A stretch of 64,000 nucleotides of DNA, from the NCBI GenBank assembly GCA_029860345.1, contig JAOUBJ010000009.1, positions 62,001 to 126,000 of the forward strand. The letters run 5' to 3'. This DNA comes from Candidatus Zixiibacteriota bacterium (GTDB lineage: Bacteria > Zixibacteria > MSB-5A5 > GN15 > FEB-12). Of the stretch, positions 15,850 to 24,277 are shown in pieces. The notes under the pieces are model-generated. The model was given only the letters and a program-made list of their open reading frames with translations, was not told where the DNA came from and did no database searches. The position numbers were made by a program, and so were the translations under genes. Positions within the stretch are counted from its first letter, which is position 1; every line of letters begins with the position of its first letter.

Positions 15850-16524
15850 ATGTCAACAGAAAAGTGCCATAATTGGTTAGTATGGACCTTCCTACCCGTT
15901 ATTACTCTGGCCTTATCGCTTTCGGCTTCGGACAACTACGGCGGGGATCAGGTTTTGGAGTTTTATTGCAAGCAGGCGGCAGCCGAATCTCAAAAAAACA
16001 ACACTTTTGCAGGCGGCCTGCATGTAGAGGTCACTGCCCACAGCCTGTTTAAGCGAGTAGGTTCCGATGGTCGCATAACTTCGGTTGATACCGCCGTTAT
16101 CTGTTACTGGTTTACCGGGGGCATACTTGACTCGCAGGTTGTCCAACGCTCCACGTCCGATGGGATACCTCCGGTAACGTTTGTCCGGCCGCAGGTGTTT
16201 TCAGATGACTACCTGTATACGTTTTTCCCCAACGACCCAGGCGGTGAGATGCTATCCATCGGATTTGATACGCCCGAGGACACCATGGCCCTGCCGGTTG
16301 GGTTGGCGGTGATCAGCCGCGATGAATACGTCCTGCATCGACTTTATTTGCACTATCCCAACATCAAGGGTTTCAAACATCTGTCCCGAGGATTCAGACT
16401 GACAGATGTCGGGGGGTACTTGTTTCCGGATTCCATTTGGGAAATCGGCGCCAAAGAAGGGGTGTTTTCCACCGAACAATACCGTCTGGAAACCGGGGTA
16501 GACTCCGTTATAGTCGATCCATGA
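15850..16524 (+). CDS. exported protein of unknown function
   Basis: 224 aa from the ATG at 15850 (MSTEKCHNWLVWTF); upstream in-frame codons overlap the divergent CBS gene and its promoter, so a longer start is unlikely. Residues 9-27 are a hydrophobic signal sequence ending LSLSASD. The rest is soluble, mixed alpha/beta, with LYTFFPNDPGGEMLSIGFD and LHYPNIKGFKHLSRGFR, without a family I recognise. No ribosome site precedes the start; the promoter position predicts a leaderless mRNA. Confidence 0.65.
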   Translation: MSTEKCHNWLVWTFLPVITLALSLSASDNYGGDQVLEFYCKQAAAESQKNNTFAGGLHVEVTAHSLFKRVGSDGRITSVDTAVICYWFTGGILDSQVVQRSTSDGIPPVTFVRPQVFSDDYLYTFFPNDPGGEMLSIGFDTPEDTMALPVGLAVISRDEYVLHRLYLHYPNIKGFKHLSRGFRLTDVGGYLFPDSIWEIGAKEGVFSTEQYRLETGVDSVIVDP

Positions 16525-16630
16525 CGCGAACGACGTGTGGTGTCGGGCGAGTCGCCTGACCGCACCTCAGTTGGCTCTGTCTCCCGCTATTCCGAGTGAT
16601 CCAGTTGCGCACACGGGGAGTTATTTGCGC

Positions 16631-16658
16631 TTGCCATGTTACTCGGTGCTTCGTAGCT
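16631..16658 (+). promoter_or_regulatory. promoter of the uppS operon
   Basis: TTGCCA (16631-16636) and TAGCTT (16653-16658) are spaced by 16 bases. The predicted start (about 16665) adjoins the uppS ATG at 16666, which has no Shine-Dalgarno sequence. The -10 match is weaker than for the other promoters listed. Confidence 0.35.
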
Positions 16659-16665
16659 TGACCGA

Positions 16666-17430
16666 ATGAAATCGGGCGATGAACAACTCAAAGAAGCCAT
16701 CCTCGGTCACGATGAGCCAATACCCAGGCATGTTGCGATAATCATGGACGGAAACGGACGCTGGGCGGCCAAGCGAAGCAAACCCCGAACAGCCGGTCAT
16801 GAGGCCGGTGTAAAGGCTGTCAAACGGGTTGTTCTTGCGGCCGGCGAGATTGGCGTCGAATACCTCACTTTGTACACTTTTTCCGTTGAGAACTGGAAAC
16901 GTCCCAGGGAGGAAGTGGCCGCCTTGATGTCACTTCTGAGTCGCACGACGCGCAAAGAGATCGATGAGTTGATGAAGAACGATGTCAAACTGATCACAAC
17001 CGGCCGCATCGGCGGTCTATCGATTGCCCGTCGCAAGGTGTTGGCGCGCGCGGTTGAACAAACGCGCAACAACCGCGGCCTGGTGCTCAACCTGGCTCTG
17101 AACTACGGCGGTCGCACCGAGATTCTTGATGCCGTGAAGTCGATAGCCAACGCCGCAAAAGCAGGGATGATTCAACCATCTCAGATCGACGAAGAACTGT
17201 TCAGCGGCTTTCTGTATACGGCCAATTTGCCGGACCCCGATCTTTTGATACGCACTTCCGGAGAACAAAGGATATCGAACTTTTTGCTGTGGCAGACCAG
17301 TTACACGGAGCTGTATATCATTGATGCTTTGTGGCCGGACTTTGGACGCCGGGAACTGTTTGGGGCTATCGCCGACTACCAGCAGCGCGAACGCAGGTTC
17401 GGCAAGATCGGCAAGGGGAAACCGCGATGA
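16666..17430 (+). CDS. uppS: undecaprenyl diphosphate synthase (cis-prenyltransferase)
   Basis: 254 aa. It has the active-site motif IMDGNGRWAAKR with Asp28, TLYTFSVENWKRP, and RTSGEQRISNFLLWQ followed by YTELYIIDALWPDF. It makes the C55 carrier lipid for cell-wall synthesis from FPP and IPP. The first gene of a five-gene overlapping operon; its stop overlaps the cdsA start (ATGA). The usual upstream neighbour frr is 3.5 kb away. Confidence 0.95.
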   Translation: MKSGDEQLKEAILGHDEPIPRHVAIIMDGNGRWAAKRSKPRTAGHEAGVKAVKRVVLAAGEIGVEYLTLYTFSVENWKRPREEVAALMSLLSRTTRKEIDELMKNDVKLITTGRIGGLSIARRKVLARAVEQTRNNRGLVLNLALNYGGRTEILDAVKSIANAAKAGMIQPSQIDEELFSGFLYTANLPDPDLLIRTSGEQRISNFLLWQTSYTELYIIDALWPDFGRRELFGAIADYQQRERRFGKIGKGKPR

Positions 17431-18287
17431 GTCGCAATCTGATTCTTCGCATCTCGGTAGCGGCTGTTGCGATACCCGGAATCCTCTGGGCTTGCTATCG
17501 GGGCGGTGATTTCCTCCATGGGCTATTTCTAGCCTTCGCGCTGGTTGCCATTGGTGAGTACTTGTACCGAGAGGGTTACACTGTATTATCCGGTTATTTC
17601 TGGCTGAGTACCTTGTGCGTAACGGCAACTTACTTTTCAGCCGACTCATACGGCGCATGGCACGGCTACCCCAGGCCTCTGAATGGACTGGCAGCCATCC
17701 TGATCTTTTTCATAGTCACGGCCTTGATGTTTTCAGTTCGAAAGAAACCACCGGGCGAACTTTTCATACAGCACACCAGATTGGTTTGGGGCGTAGCCTA
17801 CATCGGGCTGCTGTACCCGTTCGTCCGTCTGATCGGCCAGGGCTTTTTCATGTCTCGGGACGGAAACAGTGTTGGGTTTTACGAAGGCGGAGACTATCTG
17901 CTGTTCCTGTTCGGACTCCTCTGGGTCGGCGACACGGCTGCCATGGGCATCGGTAAATGGTTGGGACGCCTCAAACTGGCGCCGACCGTTTCGCCCAACA
18001 AAACCGTGGAAGGCTTCATCGGCGGGATAGTCGGAGCGCTCACTATTGGAGTGTTGATGTACTTCTGGAGATTGTCGCATGTTCCTTTGTACCACCTTCT
18101 GATATGTGCACTCGGCTGTTCGCTGTTTGGACAACTCGGTGATTTGGTCGAGTCAATGTGGAAACGATCTCTTGATATCAAGGACTCCTCCAATATCATT
18201 CCGGGTCACGGTGGGGTTCTTGATCGTTTCGACTCGCTACTGTTTGCCGCCCCCTTCATGTATGTTTACATGAAATCTATCCACTGA
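17427..18287 (+). CDS. cdsA: phosphatidate cytidylyltransferase
   Basis: 286 aa from the ATG overlapping the uppS stop. It is an integral membrane protein with about eight hydrophobic segments and the diagnostic SPNKTVEGFIGG and, at the C-terminus, LGDLVESMWKRSLDIKDSS and PGHGGVLDRFDS. It makes CDP-diacylglycerol from phosphatidic acid and CTP. Its stop overlaps the start of ubiA, so phospholipid activation is translationally linked to a prenyltransferase. Confidence 0.94.
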   Translation: MSRNLILRISVAAVAIPGILWACYRGGDFLHGLFLAFALVAIGEYLYREGYTVLSGYFWLSTLCVTATYFSADSYGAWHGYPRPLNGLAAILIFFIVTALMFSVRKKPPGELFIQHTRLVWGVAYIGLLYPFVRLIGQGFFMSRDGNSVGFYEGGDYLLFLFGLLWVGDTAAMGIGKWLGRLKLAPTVSPNKTVEGFIGGIVGALTIGVLMYFWRLSHVPLYHLLICALGCSLFGQLGDLVESMWKRSLDIKDSSNIIPGHGGVLDRFDSLLFAAPFMYVYMKSIH

Positions 18288-19198
18288 TGAAACTAATCGA
18301 CTACTTTTTCGCGGCCCGACCACTTTTGCATCTACCGGTCTGGTCCGTTTACCTGGTCAGCCTGTATCATTACCACCAAAACCTCGGCGAGAGCTTTAAT
18401 CTCTGGCATCTCGGAACAATGTTCTGTCTGAGTCTGATGGCGGCCGGGGCGTTCTATGTCAATCAGATTTATGACTATGAATCAGACCTGCTAAACGACA
18501 AACTCGGTTTCCTGCAACGCGATCTGACCAGCCCGCGCGGATTCATCACAGCCTACCTGATCTGCGCCGTCTTGGGTGCAGCCTTTGCCGCTGTCGTGTC
18601 AAGACTGATGCTGCTGATTTTTCTGGAGGGATTCGTGGTCGCCTGGTTGTACTCGGCGCCGCCGTTCAGGCTGAAAGATCGACCGATGTCCGGCTTGCTG
18701 GCCAATGCCTGGTGTTTTGGGTTCTTGATTCCACTTGCAGTTTTGCCACCGATCGGTCTGTACCATTACTTTCGGTATTATTGGGTCTGGCCCTGTTATT
18801 TCTTTCTGACCGTGGCCTCAGTGCACATCATGACAACTCTGCCGGATCGCGCCGGTGATGCAGCGACCGATAAACGCACTGTGGCCGTAGTGCTTTCGCC
18901 GGTCACGGCCAAATCGATAGCTCTGATCTTGATGTTGGCCTCGGCCGCCCTGGCCTGGTGGAACGAACAGGCGGTTTTGGTGTATCTCTCGGTTTTCTCG
19001 TCTTTGCCTATATTGGTCAGTCTGGGGTTGAATTCTCAGCGCCTGGGGCTCCTCGCGGCCAAACTCCCACTGCTTTTGTTGACTCTGCTGGCCGGATACT
19101 ACTATCCGGGATACCTTTTGTTTGTTGTTGCACTCGTTGTCGGTTGTCGGATATATTTCCACAAGACGTTTGGAATAGTATATCCGAAGCTGGACTGA
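18287..19198 (+). CDS. UbiA-family prenyltransferase
   Basis: 303 aa polytopic membrane protein. The first aspartate motif is NQIYDYESD; the second is DRAGDAATDKRT. Both are the Mg/prenyl-diphosphate binding sites of the UbiA superfamily. The acceptor cannot be read from the sequence: quinone precursors, haem or glycerol-phosphate lipids are all handled by this family. Sitting between cdsA and an NlpC/P60 gene, with start and stop codons overlapping both, it may act on a membrane lipid. The NPxR-type sequence common in quinone enzymes is not obvious. Confidence 0.85.
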   Translation: MKLIDYFFAARPLLHLPVWSVYLVSLYHYHQNLGESFNLWHLGTMFCLSLMAAGAFYVNQIYDYESDLLNDKLGFLQRDLTSPRGFITAYLICAVLGAAFAAVVSRLMLLIFLEGFVVAWLYSAPPFRLKDRPMSGLLANAWCFGFLIPLAVLPPIGLYHYFRYYWVWPCYFFLTVASVHIMTTLPDRAGDAATDKRTVAVVLSPVTAKSIALILMLASAALAWWNEQAVLVYLSVFSSLPILVSLGLNSQRLGLLAAKLPLLLLTLLAGYYYPGYLLFVVALVVGCRIYFHKTFGIVYPKLD

Positions 19199-19722
19199 TG
19201 TATAGCAAACTTAGCATATTGATTCTTCTGGTCATCTCTGTCGGATGCCGACCTCACCCGCGTTATCGTACCGGGGGAGAGCAGCGACCTTCACAGGTTG
19301 AGCCGACGCGTCCGAAGCGTCTTTCGACCAATGACTCTTTGCGCCTGGGCGTGATTATGGAAAGCTACCTGGGCAAGCCATACGTGGGACAATCGAAATA
19401 CGACAAAGGTGTCGACTGCTCGCATCTTGTGGCCAAAGTTTTCAAGAAATTCGACAATCGCGACCTGCCGCGCACGACGGCTCGGCAGTGGCTGATCGGG
19501 GAACCGGTTCATCGCAGACATCTCGCCTACGGTGACCTGGTGTTTTTCAAGACTGACGGCAGGCCGGTTGGGCATGTCGGCATCTGGACGGGCTATGGTG
19601 AGTTCCTGCATGCATCAAGCTCACGCGGCGTGATTATCAGCAAGCTCTCAGAAAGTTACTGGTCACAGCGCTATGTCGGAGCGCGGCGTATCCTGCTGGC
19701 GGCGGTTCGAGACGGAAAATGA
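19198..19722 (+). CDS. NlpC/P60 lipoprotein, peptidoglycan peptidase
   Basis: 174 aa starting MYSKLSILILLVISVGC: a lipoprotein signal with lipobox Cys17. The NlpC/P60 domain spans residues 50-165 with catalytic Cys74 (GVDCSHL), His126 (GHVGIW) and His138 (FLHASS). Such enzymes cut gamma-D-Glu-diamino acid bonds in the periplasm. The ATG overlaps the ubiA stop and the gene's own stop overlaps uvrC. Confidence 0.92.
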   Translation: MYSKLSILILLVISVGCRPHPRYRTGGEQRPSQVEPTRPKRLSTNDSLRLGVIMESYLGKPYVGQSKYDKGVDCSHLVAKVFKKFDNRDLPRTTARQWLIGEPVHRRHLAYGDLVFFKTDGRPVGHVGIWTGYGEFLHASSSRGVIISKLSESYWSQRYVGARRILLAAVRDGK

Positions 19723-21536
19723 CACCGGTCAGACCAGAGCTTAGCCTGAAGCTCAAGAATCTGCCGACCTCGCCCGGCGTCTACATGTTCTACAACGACC
19801 AGGGCAAGATCATTTACATCGGCAAGGCCAAGAACCTTCGCAACCGAGTCCGCACCTATTTTCAATCGAAACGGCATCAAGAAGACAAAACGCGACGGAT
19901 GGTGGCGCGGGCGGTCGATCTGGAACTGATGCTGACCGACAACGAGATTGAGGCGCTGATTCTTGAAGCAAATCTGATTCGTGAACACAAACCGCGCTAT
20001 AATATCGATCTCAAAGACGACAAACACTTCCCATATATAAAAATCACCGCCGAGCCTTTCCCGCGTGTTCTGATCGTGCGGCGGCTCGAAAAAGACGGCG
20101 CCACTTACTTTGGCCCCTACACATCGAGTAAGAAGATGCGCAAGACGGTGGCCATGCTGACCCACATGTTCACCATTCGCACCTGCAACTACGTCATTCC
20201 GCATCCCACCGGCAAAAAGCAGAAAGTCTGCCTGGACTACCATATCAAGCGCTGCTTTGGACCCTGTGAGGATTTGCAGAGCCAGGACAATTACGCCGAA
20301 CAGATAAACGCCATCGTCATGGTGCTGTCCGGAAAGTCACAGGCATTGATCGATCAGCTATCTGAGAAGATGCAGGCCGCCTCCGATGCAATGGAATTCG
20401 AAGAGGCTGCCCACCGTCGTGATCAGATCGATGCCGTCAAGGCACTCATGTTCAAGCAGAAAGTCGATGTCGGTGAACTAATCGACCGTGACATCGTGGC
20501 GCTGGCTCGTGAGGAGCGTGATGCCGTGGCCGTTGTCATGCAGATCAGGCAGGGAGCGTTGATCGGACGGCAGGACTTTCAGATGTCGGTCGACTCAGCT
20601 GACTCGGATCGGGTCGTGCTTGAAAACTTCATCGAACAGTATTACAACAAGCAGCCCAACCTGCCGGAAGAGATCCATCTGCCCTTTGAACCGACAGCAG
20701 TTCGGCTGCTGCGGGCCTGGTTGAAAAAACTTAGAGGTTCGGCGGTCAAAGTGGCCTCCCCGAAAAAGGGCGAGAAATTCAGGCTACTTGATCTGGCCAC
20801 GGCCAATGCACGATTGTTGCTGGACGAGTTGTTGATCCAGAAGAAAAAGCAATCCGAACGTACCAGCAAAATGGTCACGGCCCTCAAAGACGAACTGAAA
20901 CTGCCGCGTTCGCCACGGCGGGTGGTCTGTTTTGATATTTCGAACACGGGGGAGACCGATGCTGTTGGGTCGTGCGTTTATTTCGAAAACGCCAAACCGA
21001 AAAAGTCCGGCTATCGGCATTTCAAGATCAAAGGTGTGTCGGGGCAAGATGATTTCAGTATGATGCGCGAGGTGATCGGACGGTACTTTCACCGTATCGC
21101 CAAAGAGGATCAGACGCCGCCCGATTTGGTTGTTGTCGATGGTGGCAAGGGGCAGTTGTCATCGGCTGTGGCCGAGTTGAAGTCTCTGGGTTTTGCCGAC
21201 CAATTGGTGATCGGACTGGCCAAGCGTCTGGAAGAAGTTTTTGTGCCGGGCATATCCGATTCTATCGTGATCAACCGTGCCTCACCTGCTTTGATGCTGC
21301 TTAAACAGGTCCGCGATGAAGCTCATCGTTTTGCGATCACTTACAACCGTAAAGTGCGTTCTAAGCGCACGATCAAGTCTGCCTTGGACGACATCCCCGG
21401 CATTGGCCCTGCAAAGCGCACGATGCTATTAAAACACTTCGGCTCCATCAAAGCCATCAAGGCTGCTACGGTAGAGGAGTTGATGGCGTTGAAAGGGATC
21501 ACTAAAGAGCTGGCGGAAAGGGTGCGGGGGGGTTAG
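19719..21536 (+). CDS. uvrC: excinuclease ABC subunit C
   Basis: 605 aa. The N-terminal GIY-YIG domain reads SPGVYMFYNDQGKIIYIGKA and makes the 3' incision. Around residues 205-240 a UVR motif binds UvrB. The C-terminal RNase H-like nuclease begins at CFDISNTG and includes LVVVDGGKGQL. The end has a helix-hairpin-helix pair (DDIPGIGPAKRTMLLKHFGS). It is the last gene of the uppS operon by a four-base overlap. Confidence 0.96.
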   Translation: MTPVRPELSLKLKNLPTSPGVYMFYNDQGKIIYIGKAKNLRNRVRTYFQSKRHQEDKTRRMVARAVDLELMLTDNEIEALILEANLIREHKPRYNIDLKDDKHFPYIKITAEPFPRVLIVRRLEKDGATYFGPYTSSKKMRKTVAMLTHMFTIRTCNYVIPHPTGKKQKVCLDYHIKRCFGPCEDLQSQDNYAEQINAIVMVLSGKSQALIDQLSEKMQAASDAMEFEEAAHRRDQIDAVKALMFKQKVDVGELIDRDIVALAREERDAVAVVMQIRQGALIGRQDFQMSVDSADSDRVVLENFIEQYYNKQPNLPEEIHLPFEPTAVRLLRAWLKKLRGSAVKVASPKKGEKFRLLDLATANARLLLDELLIQKKKQSERTSKMVTALKDELKLPRSPRRVVCFDISNTGETDAVGSCVYFENAKPKKSGYRHFKIKGVSGQDDFSMMREVIGRYFHRIAKEDQTPPDLVVVDGGKGQLSSAVAELKSLGFADQLVIGLAKRLEEVFVPGISDSIVINRASPALMLLKQVRDEAHRFAITYNRKVRSKRTIKSALDDIPGIGPAKRTMLLKHFGSIKAIKAATVEELMALKGITKELAERVRGG

Positions 21537-21561
21537 GGGGCATGAAGGAAATAGTGTGGCC

Positions 21562-23130
21562 TCACTGCCCTTCGGGGATTATCTTTTGTCCGACGGAATC
21601 GATCATGCTCAAGAGTTCCAGAGCCTCAGGCCAGTCTTTCTCGTACTCCAGCGCAAATTGAAGCGCTTCTAGGGCTCTGTCCGGTGCATTTTCCTCTTGG
21701 AACCTCAGCGCGAGATTCAACGTGAGTTCAGGGTGTTCACTACCATGCTTCAAGGCTTCGTTGTATGCCACAATAGCTGAGTCATGTTGCCCAATCCGGG
21801 AGAATGCTTCCCCACGTCGAAGCATTGCGGATAGTCTGCTTCGACTGGCTTCCAGATCATAGGCAATTTCAAGGTCACTCAGAAACTGTATCGAATCACC
21901 TTCCAAGTAGTTGAGAACCGCTCGCTCAATCCTTGCTTCCGGGAAAGAGGGTCGATACGTCAGTGCAGTTTCGAGCGCGGAGAGTGCTTCTGCGCGGGTC
22001 GAATCAACCTTGCCCAAGGCAACGCCCTTGTAGTACCACCCTTGAGGGTTGTTTCTGCCCAAGGTCAATGCCCTGTCGACACATGCGATGGCCGCCCTGT
22101 AACGGCCAAGTTCGATGAACGCGCCAGCGTTGGTTACCAAGGCCATGCCGATATCCTTGCCATACAGGAAGGAGCTATCTAGGCTCGCAAGCGCAGAATC
22201 AGTTTCGCCTCGTCGAGCATGAGACAAGCCACGAAAGGACCATGCCTCGGGGAATCCCTTGCGAAACTCGAGTGCGGTGTTGAGGCTGGCAATAGCATCA
22301 TAGTGCCGCCCAATGGTTGAATGTACCATACCCTTTCCGAACCAGGCCAAGACATACTGGCTGGAGTCCTCTATTGCAGCCTGGAAATACGCCAGTGCTC
22401 GTGCGTACTCCTCCAGTCTGTAATAGTACATTCCAATAAAATAGTCCCGTATTCCTGGTCTTGCGGCGATGGACTCAGCGGTTCGCATGCTAGCTTCGGC
22501 TTCAACGTTCCTCCCAAGATCCAGTAAAGCAATAGACCTATTCAACCAAGCTTCCGCGTAATCTGGTTTCAACTTCAGTACAGCATTGAAGTCCTCAAGC
22601 GCAGCTGGCGTATTCCCGCCGAATTGACAGGCTAATCCACGGAAATAAAGCCAGTCGCTCTTCAGCACTGAATCCGGAGTGCCGCGTGCAATGAGGGTAT
22701 CGAGCATCGTTATTGCACTGTCGAATTCGCCCATTCCTATTCTCACAAGGGCACTGTCAAAGAGAGTGTGAGTCTGTCCAATCACAGATGTTACTGCTTG
22801 GTCTAGCATACGTTGCTGGTCCACCGGTGAGTTAGCCACTGGCACTTCCCAACTCATTTGATCCCGGTACTCATCAAACTTGTAAACATCATTGGAGCGG
22901 CTAAGGGCCGAGACTGGTTGTTCTATTTGTGAAAGGTGGAATATGAGCAGCCCGAAAAACACAGGTAACACAGCGAGGCGTGAGATTCTTAGTATTCTGA
23001 AGTAAACCGTAGCGGATAGCCGTTCGTAGCGTCGTTCTGCCACGGTCAGAAGGTGGAATAGCAAAAACACCACAAACGACACAAGTATCCATGCCCATGC
23101 CTGCCCCACAAATTGTAAGATAGAAGTCAT
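21562..23130 (-). CDS. membrane-anchored TPR protein
   Basis: 522 aa. Two N-terminal membrane spans (about residues 8-29 and 50-66) are followed by roughly ten tetratricopeptide repeats from residue 110 to the end (for example LKPDYAEAWLNRSIALLDLG and YYKGVALGKVDSTRAEALSA). TPRs bind proteins or peptides; the partner is unknown. No ribosome site is evident. The gene lies 39 bases after the 23170-23787 gene and is probably co-expressed. It is convergent with uvrC. Confidence 0.85.
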   Translation of the reverse strand: MTSILQFVGQAWAWILVSFVVFLLFHLLTVAERRYERLSATVYFRILRISRLAVLPVFFGLLIFHLSQIEQPVSALSRSNDVYKFDEYRDQMSWEVPVANSPVDQQRMLDQAVTSVIGQTHTLFDSALVRIGMGEFDSAITMLDTLIARGTPDSVLKSDWLYFRGLACQFGGNTPAALEDFNAVLKLKPDYAEAWLNRSIALLDLGRNVEAEASMRTAESIAARPGIRDYFIGMYYYRLEEYARALAYFQAAIEDSSQYVLAWFGKGMVHSTIGRHYDAIASLNTALEFRKGFPEAWSFRGLSHARRGETDSALASLDSSFLYGKDIGMALVTNAGAFIELGRYRAAIACVDRALTLGRNNPQGWYYKGVALGKVDSTRAEALSALETALTYRPSFPEARIERAVLNYLEGDSIQFLSDLEIAYDLEASRSRLSAMLRRGEAFSRIGQHDSAIVAYNEALKHGSEHPELTLNLALRFQEENAPDRALEALQFALEYEKDWPEALELLSMIDSVGQKIIPEGQ

Positions 23131-23169
23131 ATTATCACTTATGGCTTTCGAGCGATATCATTCGGGTGC

Positions 23170-23787
23170 TCACAGAATGTTCAGTGATTCCTGCTGATGT
23201 TGATTGGGCGCAATCGCCTTAGTACTCAAATACCACCTCTCCGTCGGTGTAATAATGAGAAAAACTAGGAGAATAAAGAACAGGGTAACCAAACCAGTGC
23301 TTGTCAGGACGTGTCTCCAGATGAAACTACGTTTCCCAGCGGCTTGGATCTTCCTGAATGCTGTAACCCTCTTATGAAGGTTCATCATGTTTGAGACTCG
23401 GTTCGCGCCGTTGGAGCTAATACGGAGTGATATTCTGTCGCCTTCAGTTAGCTCCAAGTCATCTGGTAAGTTGAGCAGCAACTGGCTAGTATTAGGGTCC
23501 CATTCTCGATACTGCCTTAAGTGGTTTGGCTCGATAGCCTTAATAATGGGCTCAATCTCAAAGCCGAAGGATGCCTCCAGACCACACACGGTGCAGTCCA
23601 AAACGTCAATTGTGACATCCGTAGTTGCCGAACCAGCCAACACCGACTGTTCGCACTTGACCTCAAGACAAGACGTATTGCTCAACTCAGCAATGAGAGC
23701 TCCTGTAACACCAACCACAATCGGTATGAATATCGCCTTCAGGATTATCAGAGTGCGAGCCGCTAACTTCTGTCTGTCTAATGCCAT
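23170..23787 (-). CDS. two-span membrane protein of unknown function
   Basis: 205 aa with one hydrophobic span near the N-terminus (residues 12-33) and one near the C-terminus (about 160-182), so residues 34-158 lie on the far side of the membrane. That part has two cysteine pairs, Cys40/Cys45 and Cys65/Cys68 (DCTVCG), suitable for disulfides, and a beta-rich segment. No family recognised. It precedes the TPR membrane protein on the same strand and may be its partner. Confidence 0.65.
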   Translation of the reverse strand: MALDRQKLAARTLIILKAIFIPIVVGVTGALIAELSNTSCLEVKCEQSVLAGSATTDVTIDVLDCTVCGLEASFGFEIEPIIKAIEPNHLRQYREWDPNTSQLLLNLPDDLELTEGDRISLRISSNGANRVSNMMNLHKRVTAFRKIQAAGKRSFIWRHVLTSTGLVTLFFILLVFLIITPTERWYLSTKAIAPNQHQQESLNIL

Positions 23788-24241
23788 AAGCGTTGTGCTG
23801 CCACGTATCGGCTTGGCGTCCTGCCAACCCCGCTTGAACGAAAACTGGACTTTCTTGACACCATGTTTTCGTGGGCCTCAATTACCGCGTTATTCCCGTT
23901 CTTCATAACCATCCCCGCACTCACCAAGCTGATCCGTGCCCATTCCCACAGCACTCCGTCACATTAGACGACGTCGCAGATGTCTGTTCCCTAAGTAGTA
24001 TATGTCGTCGGTTTTTCAACCCTTCGTTGAAGAGAATATAATCATACGGATGTGACTAGTCAACCCCTTCGGGAAAGAAACTGGAGTTTTGTGACATCGA
24101 ATTTACGTGGGCCTTCAATACCGCGTTACGGCCGCATGGTTATCACGTTCAGCATTTATGTGACCACAAACAACGGTACTGCCGAACTGTGGCAGTGAGA
24201 AGGGATGGTTTTCTGGTGAATCTCACTCTCCGCAATAGTTA
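23788..24241. repeat. gap containing an imperfect direct duplication
   Basis: No gene is supported. Two related segments of nearly 60 bases, 23840-23898 and 24077-24133, share GAAA(A)CTGGA, TGACA and the block CGTGGGCC-TCAAT-ACCGCGTTA in the same order and orientation. The 178 bases between them have no recognised content. This is unlike the palindromic repeats of other gaps. Confidence 0.5.
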
Positions 24242-24271
24242 TTGCCCCAACACATCCCAAACCAGTATACT
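24242..24271 (+). promoter_or_regulatory. promoter of xseA, predicted leaderless
   Basis: TTGCCC (24242-24247) and TATACT (24266-24271) are spaced by 18 bases. Exactly six bases separate the -10 box from the xseA ATG at 24278, so transcription should begin at or next to the A of the start codon. No Shine-Dalgarno sequence exists upstream. Confidence 0.5.
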
Positions 24272-24277
24272 CCACTC

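Noticed and set aside
18287-19198. Firm call of archaeal-type DGGGP synthase for the UbiA protein
   Set aside because: Only the general UbiA aspartate motifs are visible; the substrate class cannot be decided from sequence inspection, so it is left as UbiA family.
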